A stretch of DNA of 64,000 nucleotides, taken from Phyllobacterium trifolii. Its GTDB lineage: Bacteria > Pseudomonadota > Alphaproteobacteria > Rhizobiales > Rhizobiaceae. Where the stretch lies: positions 62,001-126,000 of the forward strand of contig NZ_JACHXN010000010.1 of the NCBI RefSeq assembly GCF_014192095.1, read 5' to 3'. A model generated the notes under the pieces. It did not search any database and had not been told where the DNA came from. It saw nothing but the letters and a program-made list of their open reading frames with translations. Positions 50,308 to 59,421 of this stretch are shown piece by piece. The translations under genes and the position numbers were made by a program. The stretch's first letter is position 1, and each line of letters opens with the position of its first letter.

Positions 50308-50344
50308 TGGCAGCGCTACCATTTTATGGTTGGCAGCGCTGCCA
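50308..50344. promoter_or_regulatory. Twin LacI-type operators in the otn divergent spacer
   Basis: TGGCAGCGCTGCCA (50331-50344) is a perfect 14-bp palindrome with the central CG usual for LacI-family sites. TGGCAGCGCTACCA (50308-50321) matches it at 13 of 14 positions. Centres are 23 bases apart, about two helical turns. Confidence 0.75.
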
Positions 50345-50424
50345 TCCGTGGTTTATCACTTCAGGGGCGATCGTTGGATCCCGTGGTGCGCCACTCGGAT
50401 AACCCCAGACCGGAGGATATGTTT

Positions 50425-51360
50425 ATGTCAGAGCCCAATGCGGTCCGCCAAAATGCCGTTGTGGCGGCGGTAATCGGACTTGGTTCAATGGGGATGGGGA
50501 TGGCCAAATCCATGCACCATGCCGGTATTGACGTGATCGGCTGTGACATTGCACCCGCGGCCGTCGATCGGTTCATAGCGGATGGCGGGCGTGGCGCGAC
50601 CACAGCCGCCGGCGCCGCCAAAGGTGCCGATATCGTTGTGTCCGTGGTCGTAAACGGTGCGCAAACCGAGGCCATACTGTTCGGGCCAGACGGCATCGCC
50701 GCTACAATGAAACCCGGCGCTGTGTTCATCTCGTCCGCAACGATGGATCCTGCTGTCGCACGGGATCTTGCGCAACGAGTCGAGGCTCTCGGCCTTCATT
50801 ATCTGGACGCCCCGATATCCGGAGGCGCGGCAAAGGCGGCGAGCGGCGAACTGACGATCATGGCGTCAGGCTCCAGACAGGCCTTCGAGCTTGCCCGTAC
50901 GGCTCTTGATGCCATGGCAGGCAAGGTCTACGAACTCGGCGATGCAGCCGGAGCCGGTGCGGCCTTCAAGATGGTCAACCAGCTGCTAGCCGGCGTCCAC
51001 ATCGCCGCCGCCTGCGAGGCAATAACCTTCGCTGCCAAACAGGGGCTCGATCTCGACAAGGTATATGAGGTAATTACCGCTTCCGCCGGCAACTCCTGGA
51101 TGTTCGAAAACCGGGTACCGCACGTGCTGGCGGGAGACTATACACCCCTCAGCACGGTCGAGATTTTCGTCAAGGATCTTGGCATCGTCCAGGATATGGC
51201 ACGGGCAGAGCGTTATCCGGTGCCGCTCGTCGCTGCGGCTTTGCAAATGTATCTGGCAGCCTCCGATGCCGGCATGGGTCACGATGATGACGCGTCTCTT
51301 GCACGGATATATGCCAGCCTGTCCGGTGCAAGGCTGCCGGATGCGAAACCCAAGGGTTGA
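50425..51360 (+). CDS. ltnD: L-threonate dehydrogenase (beta-hydroxyacid dehydrogenase family)
   Basis: A 311-residue enzyme. The NAD-binding motif is GLGSMGMGMA, the substrate motif DAPISGGAAKAASGELTIM, and the catalytic lysine lies in FKMVNQLLAG. It matches LtnD, which oxidises L-threonate at C2, the first step of the pathway completed by OtnI, OtnK and OtnC. I start at the ATG at 50425, 8 bases after GGAGG; the ATG at 50419 is too close to that site. Confidence 0.88.
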   Translation: MSEPNAVRQNAVVAAVIGLGSMGMGMAKSMHHAGIDVIGCDIAPAAVDRFIADGGRGATTAAGAAKGADIVVSVVVNGAQTEAILFGPDGIAATMKPGAVFISSATMDPAVARDLAQRVEALGLHYLDAPISGGAAKAASGELTIMASGSRQAFELARTALDAMAGKVYELGDAAGAGAAFKMVNQLLAGVHIAAACEAITFAAKQGLDLDKVYEVITASAGNSWMFENRVPHVLAGDYTPLSTVEIFVKDLGIVQDMARAERYPVPLVAAALQMYLAASDAGMGHDDDASLARIYASLSGARLPDAKPKG

Positions 51361-51374
51361 GAAGGAAAGCGCTG

Positions 51375-52151
51375 ATGCCGGTATTTGCCGCCAACCTGTC
51401 AATGATGTTTAACGAGTGGCCGTTCCTTGATCGCTTCGCCGCTGCTGCCGATGCCGGTTTCACTGCGGTTGAATATCTGTTTCCCTACGAGTTTCCGCCA
51501 GAAGCGATCTCCGAAAGGCTCGTCCGCAACAATCTTCAGCAAGCCCTGTTCAACCTTCCCCCGGGCGACTGGGCCGCGGGTGAGCGCGGTATAGCCGCGC
51601 TGCCCGGGCGGTTCGATGCCTTGAAGTCGGATGTGGAGCGGGCGCTCGACTATGCATTGGCGACCGGCGTAAAGCGGCTGCACCTGATGGCCGGCATTGC
51701 GGATCCCCATGACGAGACGGCCCCATCCTGTTACCGGCGCTCGGTCACCTACACAGCCGGCCAGCTTGCCGAAGCCGGTATCGACCTGTTGCTCGAGCCG
51801 ATCAACGGGAGGAACATGCCAGGATATTACCTCAATGATTTCAGCGCAGCCGAAGAGCTCATCACCGAACTCGATCTGCCGAACCTGAAACTGCAGTTCG
51901 ATATCTATCATCGTCAGATCATGCACGGCGATGTGGCCATGGCCTTGCGACGCCTCATGCCGATCGTCGGACACATCCAGATTGCCAGCGTTCCCTCGCG
52001 CCACGAGCCAGATGGGGAGGAGTTGAACTATCCCTATCTGTTCGGTGAGATCGACCGGCTTGGCTATGGCGGTTTCATCGGCTGCGAATACATCCCGAGA
52101 GCCAAAACACTGGATGGCTTGAACTGGTTCGAACCCTTCAGACGGAGCTAG
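51375..52151 (+). CDS. otnI: 2-oxo-tetronate isomerase (hydroxypyruvate isomerase family)
   Basis: A 258-residue TIM-barrel isomerase. FAANLSMMFNEWPFLDRF at the N terminus, LLLEPINGRNMPGYYL and LKLQFDIYHRQIMHGD carry the metal-binding Glu and Asp and the family histidines. In tetronate pathways OtnI moves the keto group from C2 to C3. The ATG at 51375 has AAGGAA upstream; the frame's earlier start overlaps ltnD. OtnK follows after 3 bases. Confidence 0.88.
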   Translation: MPVFAANLSMMFNEWPFLDRFAAAADAGFTAVEYLFPYEFPPEAISERLVRNNLQQALFNLPPGDWAAGERGIAALPGRFDALKSDVERALDYALATGVKRLHLMAGIADPHDETAPSCYRRSVTYTAGQLAEAGIDLLLEPINGRNMPGYYLNDFSAAEELITELDLPNLKLQFDIYHRQIMHGDVAMALRRLMPIVGHIQIASVPSRHEPDGEELNYPYLFGEIDRLGYGGFIGCEYIPRAKTLDGLNWFEPFRRS

Positions 52152-52154
52152 ACG

Positions 52155-53435
52155 ATGGCTATCTTGCTTGGATCAATCGCGGATGATTACACAGGGGCGT
52201 CCGATCTCGCCAATACGCTGACGAAAAGTGGCCTGCGTACGATCCAGACCGTAGGCATACCCGACGCCGCGTTGGACCTGCCCGACGTCGATGCAGTCGT
52301 GGTCGCGCTGAAGATCCGCTCCGTGACTGCAGCGGATGCTGTGTCCGCCGCATCGCAGGCGTATCGATGGCTGGAGGGGCATGGTGCCAAACACGTAATG
52401 TACAAAATCTGCTCGACATTCGATTCGACGGATGCGGGCAATATCGGTCCGGTCACTGAAGCACTCCGTAACATAGCAGAAAGCGGGACAGTCTTCGTGA
52501 CGCCGGCCTTTCCGGAGACGGGGCGCACGGTCTATTTCGGCCATCTCTTCGTTAACGGACAACCGCTGAACGAAAGCCCCCTGAAAGATCATCCTCTCAA
52601 TCCGATGCACGATGCCAATCTGGTACGCGTCATGGCAAGGCAGTCGCAGGGTACCGTGGGCCTCGTCGATCTGACGACGGTCGCGGCCGGACCAGCGGCT
52701 GTGAAGGCGCGTCTCGATGACTTACGCGTGCAGGGCTTCACCACAGCAATCGCCGACGCAATCGTTGAACGCGATCTCGAAACACTCGGTGATGTCGCGG
52801 TCGAAATGGGGATCTCAACCGGAGCATCCGGTCTGGGGCTTGGACTTGCCCGCGCTCTTGTAAAATCCGGTCAGGTGCCATTGCAGACGGGAACGACAGA
52901 TGGTGCCATGCGTCCCGTCGGCGGACTGGCCGCCATTGTTGCCGGCAGCTGCTCCCGGGCGACACTCGAGCAGCTGGAAGTTGCCGAGCGGTCCATGCCC
53001 GTTCTGAGGCTTGACAGCGAGAAGCTGATTGCAGGTTCAGACGAAATAGCGGCGGCTCTTAGCTGGGCTGGCGAACGCATTTCAGCTGGTCCTGTCGCTA
53101 TCGCGGCAAGTGCGTCACCCGAAACGGTTTCCTGGCTCCAGTCGCGATACGGACGTGAGGCATCGGGCCATGCGATCGAGACCGCAACGTCGACTATCGC
53201 AGCCGAACTCGTGGCAAGGGGCGTACGGCGTCTGGTGGTCGCAGGCGGCGAAACCTCAGGCGCAGTGGTGGATCGGCTTGCCATTCCGGCTTTCCTGATC
53301 GGGCCCGAAATTGCACCGGGCGTGCCAGTCCTGCGTACAGTGGGGAATGCGCAGGAAGATATGCTCATGGCTCTCAAATCGGGAAACTTTGGAGGCAAGG
53401 ACTTCTTTGCAACCGCTCTGACCATGATGCGTTAA
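52155..53435 (+). CDS. otnK: 3-oxo-tetronate kinase (four-carbon acid sugar kinase family)
   Basis: A 426-residue kinase formerly called DUF1537. The N-terminal substrate domain has GSIADDYTGASDLANTL and YKICSTFDSTDAGNIGPV; the C-terminal nucleotide domain has VVAGGETSGAVV. It phosphorylates 3-oxo-tetronate on O4 before OtnC decarboxylates it. Third gene of the ltnD-otnI-otnK operon. Confidence 0.9.
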   Translation: MAILLGSIADDYTGASDLANTLTKSGLRTIQTVGIPDAALDLPDVDAVVVALKIRSVTAADAVSAASQAYRWLEGHGAKHVMYKICSTFDSTDAGNIGPVTEALRNIAESGTVFVTPAFPETGRTVYFGHLFVNGQPLNESPLKDHPLNPMHDANLVRVMARQSQGTVGLVDLTTVAAGPAAVKARLDDLRVQGFTTAIADAIVERDLETLGDVAVEMGISTGASGLGLGLARALVKSGQVPLQTGTTDGAMRPVGGLAAIVAGSCSRATLEQLEVAERSMPVLRLDSEKLIAGSDEIAAALSWAGERISAGPVAIAASASPETVSWLQSRYGREASGHAIETATSTIAAELVARGVRRLVVAGGETSGAVVDRLAIPAFLIGPEIAPGVPVLRTVGNAQEDMLMALKSGNFGGKDFFATALTMMR

Positions 53436-53468
53436 AGACAATAGCGCGGGCAGTTGATGGAGGCGGCG

Positions 53469-53753
53469 ATGACGACCGAACCCAAAGCATTGATGGTTCA
53501 CATCTGCGGAAGGGTGCAGGGCGTAGGTTTTCGCTACTGGACGCAGTCGGAGGCAAAAAAGCTCGGCCTGAGCGGCTGGGTGCGCAATGGCAGTGACGGC
53601 TCGGTCACCGCCCGCATCGCCGGGCCGGAACAAGCTGTATCCACGATGCTGCAACGCTTCAAAGAAGGACCGCAAGCAGCTTCGGTTTCGAGCGTCACCA
53701 GCGAAGCCGTCGATGGCGACCAGCCGGCTGACGGTTTCAACATCGTCAGTTAG
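53469..53753 (+). CDS. acyP: Acylphosphatase
   Basis: A 94-residue protein of typical length. The signature [13 protein letters not shown] carries the phosphate-binding arginine, and [11 protein letters not shown] holds the catalytic asparagine. It hydrolyses small acyl phosphates. I start at the ATG at 53469, 5 bases after GGAGG. It lies 33 bases after otnK and may be read through from that operon, although a functional link is not evident. Confidence 0.93.
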   Translation: MTTEPKALMVHICGRVQGVGFRYWTQSEAKKLGLSGWVRNGSDGSVTARIAGPEQAVSTMLQRFKEGPQAASVSSVTSEAVDGDQPADGFNIVS

Positions 53754-53784
53754 GACTGCCTGCCTACAATGATTTGCCCTACGC

Positions 53785-54543
53785 TCAGGGTGCCGCGTAA
53801 GACCAATCCGCGGGAACAATACCCGAGTCGATCGCTCTTCCCGCGTAATATTTCCAAAGCTTGTGGACATGTCTGTCGCGATTGAACGTACGTCCAAAGT
53901 CTTCCAGTTCGCCCGCCGTAAGCGGCTCAACCTCTCCCAGCATGTGGGCGTCGTACAATGCCTTGGCGTTCTCAACGAAGTGGATCGAATCGATCAAGAG
54001 ATGCTTGACCGATTCGGCGACAATCACCTGACCATGGGCCCTGATCTGCAGCGCCTGCTTTTGCCCCAGCGTCTTCGCGAGCGCCCTGCCAAGAGTGGCA
54101 TCGCTCACGTGACTTGGATCCGGGTGAACGGGAATACCGCTCGCCCAGCGGATTGCATGGTTTTTGACAGGCAAAAGCGGCCGGTTCTTAACAATCGTGA
54201 ACGTCGTTGCGAGATCATCGTGGAAATGCGCGACAGCCTGAACATCCGGCCTTGCCCGGAGTATTTCGGTGTGGAGGTACACTTCAGCCGGGGCGCGAAT
54301 ACCTTCCGGACCGGCCACCACGACACCATCGAGATCACAGATCAACAGGTCGTCACGCCGCAAGGAAGCACGGCTTTGATCGAACGACTGGATCAACAGA
54401 TGCTTTCCGTCCGGCAGCCGCGCACTCACATGGCCGCTATAGCCAAGAATGTCGAGACTGTTGAGGATAAGCGTACAAGCGGCGACCTCTTCGCGCAATT
54501 TCTGCTCAACGCTTCCAGACAGGGGTGGCTGATTAATGGTCAT
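53785..54543 (-). CDS. Class II aldolase/adducin family protein
   Basis: A 252-residue metal-dependent aldolase-fold protein. HFHDDLATT holds two of the zinc histidines and RAHGQVIV the third; GYSGHVSARLPD is the phosphate-loop region, and LRRDDLLICDLDG follows. It is longer than, and not closely similar to, the OtnC protein of this window. The gene comes 30 bases after tctB on the same strand, so it probably acts on whatever the TctCAB system imports, by aldol cleavage, decarboxylation or dehydration. Substrate unknown. Confidence 0.82.
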   Translation of the reverse strand: MTINQPPLSGSVEQKLREEVAACTLILNSLDILGYSGHVSARLPDGKHLLIQSFDQSRASLRRDDLLICDLDGVVVAGPEGIRAPAEVYLHTEILRARPDVQAVAHFHDDLATTFTIVKNRPLLPVKNHAIRWASGIPVHPDPSHVSDATLGRALAKTLGQKQALQIRAHGQVIVAESVKHLLIDSIHFVENAKALYDAHMLGEVEPLTAGELEDFGRTFNRDRHVHKLWKYYAGRAIDSGIVPADWSYAAP

Positions 54544-54573
54544 TGTAGCTCCTGGGCATAGATTTCATGCGCA

Positions 54574-55092
54574 TCATTCGAACAGCATGCCGCGGTAAAG
54601 GGGGATGGAGAGGATCATCTCGAAGCTGAGCCAAAGGAACAGTGCGATCGAAGCTGCGATCAGGATACTGAACTTGACGCTCTTGCGGCCCTCGACGATC
54701 ATGTAAGATGCGACATAGGCCGGCACTGCAGGGAGAATGCCGACTATCATGACGGCAGCTGTAAATGCAGCGACCCAACCGACGGCCAATAGTTCCTTTT
54801 GCCCTGAAGGATGTTCTTCGCCTTCATCGCCTGCCGACTTCGGAACGCCCGGCAATCCGCTTGCCGGGTTGAGATAGCGCCGGACCAATTCTCCGGTCGA
54901 GGTGGAGGTCCGCGAAAGTATATCCAGCGCAATCAAGACGATCAGGACATAACCGATGAGAAGCGGGACTTCTCGCGAAGCCGGAGGATAGCCATAGGCC
55001 GCGACAATGAATATCAGCGTAACTGCAAGAAACACCAGCGGCGGGCCAAAATTCTCGGCAAGCGCCGAAAAGCTCTTTCGGGGAGCGCTCAT
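54574..55092 (-). CDS. tctB: Tripartite tricarboxylate transporter, small membrane subunit
   Basis: A 172-residue protein with four hydrophobic segments: PLVFLAVTLIFIVAAYGYP, VPLLIGYVLIVLIALDIL, VGWVAAFTAAVMIVGILPAV and FSILIAASIALFLWLSF, as in TctB. A polar loop of about 40 residues separates the first and second pairs. It overlaps the start of its gene with the end of tctA (ATGA). Confidence 0.87.
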   Translation of the reverse strand: MSAPRKSFSALAENFGPPLVFLAVTLIFIVAAYGYPPASREVPLLIGYVLIVLIALDILSRTSTSTGELVRRYLNPASGLPGVPKSAGDEGEEHPSGQKELLAVGWVAAFTAAVMIVGILPAVPAYVASYMIVEGRKSVKFSILIAASIALFLWLSFEMILSIPLYRGMLFE

Positions 55093-56591
55093 GATACTTC
55101 CTCGACTGAATGGCGCCGCTGCAAGAGCGTACGTATCATTGGATAGGTCAAAGCCATGACGATCAGGGCAAACAGCAGCGCGGAAATCGGCCGTGTCACG
55201 AAGATCGACCAGCTGCCACCCGAGATCATCATCGCCTGCGCGAAACTGCGTTCGGCAAGCTCGCCGAGCACCAATGCGATGACCAGCGGCAACCGCGGAT
55301 AATCGAAACGGATCAAGAGATAACCGATCACGCCGAAGACAAAGGCAAGCACGATATCACCGGGCAGCGAGTTATTGGCGTAGGCACCGACGAACGAGAT
55401 CGCAATGACCGACGGAACCAGGATATGCGCATCGAGCCGCGTAATCATCGCGAGAGGCCGGACCATCATCAATCCGATCACCGATGCGAGAATCGACGAC
55501 AGCGTAAGGGTGAGGATAAGACCGTAGATCTCCGCCTCATGATGCAGGATCATCGTTGGTCCGGGTTCCATCCCGTGCAGCACGAGAACACCGAGCAGCA
55601 CCGCCATTTCGGCTGTACCGGGAATGCCGAATGCGAGCGTCGGGATGAGGTTGCCGCCATCCTTGGCGTTATTGGCGGCCTCCGGTGCGATCACGCCTTC
55701 GATGTTGCCCTTGCCGAAGCTTTCCGGATTTTTGGATGCCTGAACCGTACTGAAATAAGCGAGGAACGCAGCAACGGTGCCGCCGACGCCGGGTATGGCC
55801 CCCACTAGCGTTCCGATCAGCGAACCGCGCAGAAGGGTCTTCCAATATTTGAACGAAGCCCAGACGCCATCGAGTGTTCCCGTCAGGCCGACCTGCCCCT
55901 TGTCCTTGGCGATCGAGCCGCCCTTGGCCGAAAGCTCGATCATTTCAGGAAAAGCGAACAGGCCGATCATCGCCGGTGCGAGCGGGATGCCTTCCCACAA
56001 ATGCTCTATGCCAAATGTGAACCTCGTCCCGCCATTGACATTGTCGAAGCCGATAAACGCGAATAGCAGCCCGATGCCGCCGACGATCATGGCGCGAAGC
56101 ATGCGCCCTGGTGCGCAGGCTGCGATCGTCACAAGGCCAAGGGTTGCCAGCAGGAAGAATTCCGATGGACCAAAGGCAAGCACGATCTTCTTGGATATGG
56201 GAATAACCAGCAACAACGTGAACACGCCGATGACCCCGCCCACCGACGAGGCGCTGGCGGAAGCACCAAGCGCCAGTCCTGCCTTGCCTTGTTGTGCGAG
56301 CGGATAGCCATCGAGACAGGTTGCTGCATTTGGAGCGCCACCCGGCAGGTTGATAAGGATCGACGTGACCGACCCACCGAAGGATACGGCGCCCATGAGC
56401 CCGCCGGCGAGCGAGAGTGCTGAATACGGATCAAGACCGACCGTCATCGGTCCGAATACGGCAAGCGCAGTGGTGCCGCCCATACCGGGAACGACACCGA
56501 CGACAAGCCCAATCAACATTCCAATGGTCAGGAAAAGCAGAGACTGGAATGTAAATACGTTGCCAGCAGCGGTTAGCGCGACATCAAGCAT
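55089..56591 (-). CDS. tctA: Tripartite tricarboxylate transporter, large membrane subunit
   Basis: A 500-residue protein with about twelve helices. The family motifs GVVPGMGGTTALAVFGPMT near the N terminus and GAIPGVGGTVAAFLAYF in the second half are plain. It forms the transport channel driven by an ion gradient. It begins 25 bases after tctC and is coupled to tctB. Confidence 0.93.
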   Translation of the reverse strand: MLDVALTAAGNVFTFQSLLFLTIGMLIGLVVGVVPGMGGTTALAVFGPMTVGLDPYSALSLAGGLMGAVSFGGSVTSILINLPGGAPNAATCLDGYPLAQQGKAGLALGASASASSVGGVIGVFTLLLVIPISKKIVLAFGPSEFFLLATLGLVTIAACAPGRMLRAMIVGGIGLLFAFIGFDNVNGGTRFTFGIEHLWEGIPLAPAMIGLFAFPEMIELSAKGGSIAKDKGQVGLTGTLDGVWASFKYWKTLLRGSLIGTLVGAIPGVGGTVAAFLAYFSTVQASKNPESFGKGNIEGVIAPEAANNAKDGGNLIPTLAFGIPGTAEMAVLLGVLVLHGMEPGPTMILHHEAEIYGLILTLTLSSILASVIGLMMVRPLAMITRLDAHILVPSVIAISFVGAYANNSLPGDIVLAFVFGVIGYLLIRFDYPRLPLVIALVLGELAERSFAQAMMISGGSWSIFVTRPISALLFALIVMALTYPMIRTLLQRRHSVEEVS

Positions 56592-56616
56592 GGATATTCC
56601 TCGAACAGATTACAGC

Positions 56617-57576
56617 CTAGTTGGCAGGGCCCAGATACTTGCTGTAGCGCTCGTAGAAGTTGAATTGGCCTTCCAAGATTCCCTTGGCGGATGCTGCATC
56701 GCCAGGTTCGACCGCAATGCCGCTTTCTTTCGACCATGTCGCCATCGCCGGGTCCTGCATCGCCGCCATAAGGCTCTCGGAAAGGGTCTTGGCCACCTCT
56801 GGCGGCAGATCTGGAGGACCGGCTACCAGACGTCCGACTGACAGTTTCGACAGATCGGGCTGGCCCATTTCGATGGCGTTTTGAGCGCCCGGTACCGACG
56901 ATTTTTCCTCGAAGGTTCCGATGATCCGCAATTCGCCGGATTCGACGAATTTCTCCATGACCGGCAGAGGACCGATCACAGCATCCCCGTCGCCGCGAAT
57001 GACCGCGAGCACATAATCATTGCTGCCCTTGTAACCCGAGATGATTTCACGCTTGATACCAAGCATGTCGGTGGCAATCATCGTCGCCGAATAGGCGGTC
57101 GACGAAGGTCCTGAAGCGGTGAATTTCACCGGACGATCAAGTGCCTTCAAATCCGCGACCGTTTTATAGGGCGACGCTGTAGGCACGCCGACGCCGTAAC
57201 CATCCTGCCCGAAACTGCCGAGCCAGGTCATCTTTTTCAGATCATACTGCAGATCGCTGTCGCCTCTGATCTGTGGAACAAGCATGCCCGGTATGTTGAA
57301 GATGCCGATCGTGTAGCCATCGGGTTTTGCGCGATAGACCTGTGCGGCGCCCCGCGCACCCCCCGCGGCTGGAATGTTTGTCGGGACAATGTTGACGGAC
57401 TGCGGCAGGTGACGCTCAAGGATTGGCGCAACGGCCCGCACGTAGGTGTCGAAACCACCGCCCGGGCTGACGGGTATGACGAATTGGATGTTCTTGGCCG
57501 GAAAATCCGCAGCCATCGCCACAGGGGCAGTCACCATGCCGACGCAGGTGGTAAGTGCTGCGAGCAACTTGTTCAT
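56617..57576 (-). CDS. tctC: Tripartite tricarboxylate transporter, binding protein
   Basis: A 319-residue Bug-type receptor with a signal peptide (LLAALTTCVGMVTAPVAMA). The mature start FPAKNIQFVIPVSPGGGFDTYVR and the loop NIPAAGGARGAAQVYRAKPDGYT are typical. Bug receptors bind carboxylates or related small acids; the ligand is unknown. I start at the ATG at 57576 with GGAGGAGAG upstream. Confidence 0.92.
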   Translation of the reverse strand: MNKLLAALTTCVGMVTAPVAMAADFPAKNIQFVIPVSPGGGFDTYVRAVAPILERHLPQSVNIVPTNIPAAGGARGAAQVYRAKPDGYTIGIFNIPGMLVPQIRGDSDLQYDLKKMTWLGSFGQDGYGVGVPTASPYKTVADLKALDRPVKFTASGPSSTAYSATMIATDMLGIKREIISGYKGSNDYVLAVIRGDGDAVIGPLPVMEKFVESGELRIIGTFEEKSSVPGAQNAIEMGQPDLSKLSVGRLVAGPPDLPPEVAKTLSESLMAAMQDPAMATWSKESGIAVEPGDAASAKGILEGQFNFYERYSKYLGPAN

Positions 57577-57691
57577 TAATCTCTCCTCCATGTCCTCCGC
57601 GGGGAACGTCACATCGTGACCTAGCGGTGACAAGAACAAATTTTAGCTATCTGCCCCATGGAAATTAGCTGGCAAGCTTCGATCGATTCGA

Positions 57692-58333
57692 TCAGGCTAT
57701 GTGAATCCCGTAGAGTGTCGCGAGTTCATTGCCACCTTGCCAGACCATGTCGAGGGCGACGTAGACGATGATCGCCAAGCCAATCCAGCCAATCCACTTG
57801 TATCTGTTGAGGAGCTTCGCAACGAACGACGATGCCAGTCCCATCACCAGAACGGACAGGATCAATCCGAATATCAGCGCGTGCATATTTTCCTTGGCCG
57901 CCCCGGCGACAGCCAGCACATTGTCGAGGGACATGGATACATCGGCAAGTATGATCTGAAAGATGGCCTGGCGGAACATCTTGGGTTTGATGGCGAGCGC
58001 GCCGCCGCCATCGACTGCTGCACGATGACCTTCATCATCCTCCCCAGAAGCACGTAGCTCCTGCAGCATCGTCCAGCAGATCCACAGGAGAAGCAGGCCG
58101 CCGGCGAATGTGATACCAGTGATTGCGAGGAGCTTGACCGCCGTCACCGCGAAAACGATCCGAATGACCGCAGCTGCTGCAATGCCGGCGGCAATGGCCT
58201 TGCCACGCATATCGTTGGCGAGACCTGCCGCCGCCATGGCGATGACGATCACGTTGTCTCCTGACAGAAGCACGTTGATCATAATCACTTCGAAATAAGC
58301 GGTAATGGTGGCTTGATCTAAATGGAACGGCAT
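57692..58333 (-). CDS. TerC-family membrane protein (YjbE type)
   Basis: A 213-residue integral membrane protein with about seven helices. The acidic family motifs are present: NVLLSGDNVIVIAMA in the first half and LADVSMSLDNVLAVAGAA in the second, both expected to line an ion path. Relatives are linked to manganese or calcium export. It stands between the LysR gene and tctC on the same strand without a clear link to catabolism. No yybP-ykoY-like leader could be seen in the 72-base gap upstream. Confidence 0.9.
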   Translation of the reverse strand: MPFHLDQATITAYFEVIMINVLLSGDNVIVIAMAAAGLANDMRGKAIAAGIAAAAVIRIVFAVTAVKLLAITGITFAGGLLLLWICWTMLQELRASGEDDEGHRAAVDGGGALAIKPKMFRQAIFQIILADVSMSLDNVLAVAGAAKENMHALIFGLILSVLVMGLASSFVAKLLNRYKWIGWIGLAIIVYVALDMVWQGGNELATLYGIHIA

Positions 58334-58405
58334 CGTTGGGTAGTCTCGCTTTAGTTGTGGGTGAAACGCATCACAGTCTGGGGAATTGTCCGCCTGATAT
58401 AGGCG

Positions 58406-59401
58406 CTAACTGGCGACGCTCGATTTCTCATAGTCCTGCATACGCGTCTTCAATCTGGTTTCCAGGATGGCCAGAAATGCGCGTACCTTCTTTGGTACGA
58501 ACCGGCTCTTCGGATAGAATGCCTTGATCACCCGATCAGAAACGACGTCTCCGTCAAAAATCGAAACCAGTTGCCCCGTCTGGATTTCAGCAGCAACGCT
58601 ATAAAGTGGCAGGCGCACGATGCCGGCCCCTTCAACCGCTGCGAGCAAAATCGCGCCCTCAAGGTTGGAATGAAACGTTCCGTCGACAGGAACGGCAACA
58701 TCCTCGCCATCGGATCTGATTTGCCAGATCTTGGGATCTCGTTTCTGCGTCATATGGACAAGGCAATTGTGGTTTTGAAGATCGAGCGGATGATTCGGCA
58801 TTCCATGGCGAACAAAATAACCCGGCGCCGCACAAATGGCATAGGGGGCCGGGCCGAGTTTGCGTTCGAAAAGGCCGCTGTGAAACGACTCATCATCTTC
58901 AAAATGACGACTGCCGACGACGACGTCCACCCCTCGCTCCATGAGGCTCACCGAATTCACGCTGACGGTAAGTTCCACTTTCACGGCAGGGTATCCCGTA
59001 TTGAAATCGATGATGGCCGGGACGACCAGCCCCTGCCCTACCCCCGGTGTGGTGTGTATCCTGAGATTTCCGATCAGCTCACTGCTGAGCCCGCTGGCAT
59101 CCGCCTTGGCCGCATCGAGTTCCGCGAGTATCCGGACGCAATGTTCGAACAGCACACTGCCAGCGTCGGTCAGAAACACCTTGTGCGTCGAGCGGTGCAG
59201 CAGTGTCAGGGCCAGAGAATTTTCGAGCTGAGTGACGTGTTTGCTCATATAGGACGGCGACTTTGCGAAGATCTTTGCCGCTTCGGTAAAGCTGCCATAC
59301 TGGACGACACGTGTGAATATAACGATGTCATTGAGGTCCAGCCCATCGAAACTTGACCGGGCAGCACCGGCAGACTGGCTCGGTTCCTGGGCTTTTGCCA
59401 T
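58406..59401 (-). CDS. LysR-family transcriptional regulator
   Basis: A 331-residue regulator. The helix-turn-helix lies in LNDIVIFTRVVQYGSFTEAAK, then SPSYMSKHVTQLE; the substrate-binding domain covers the rest. A polar 20-residue N-terminal extension precedes the domain. It begins 20 bases after the EutA-like gene in the middle of the co-directional block, so it is the likely regulator of the block. LysR genes are more often divergent from their targets. Confidence 0.9.
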   Translation of the reverse strand: MAKAQEPSQSAGAARSSFDGLDLNDIVIFTRVVQYGSFTEAAKIFAKSPSYMSKHVTQLENSLALTLLHRSTHKVFLTDAGSVLFEHCVRILAELDAAKADASGLSSELIGNLRIHTTPGVGQGLVVPAIIDFNTGYPAVKVELTVSVNSVSLMERGVDVVVGSRHFEDDESFHSGLFERKLGPAPYAICAAPGYFVRHGMPNHPLDLQNHNCLVHMTQKRDPKIWQIRSDGEDVAVPVDGTFHSNLEGAILLAAVEGAGIVRLPLYSVAAEIQTGQLVSIFDGDVVSDRVIKAFYPKSRFVPKKVRAFLAILETRLKTRMQDYEKSSVAS

Positions 59402-59421
59402 TGCCTGTCAACCGCTGCAGA

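Noticed and set aside
58334-58405. A manganese (yybP-ykoY) riboswitch ahead of the TerC gene
   Set aside because: The gap is only 72 bases and I could not find the conserved internal-loop sequences or a following terminator.
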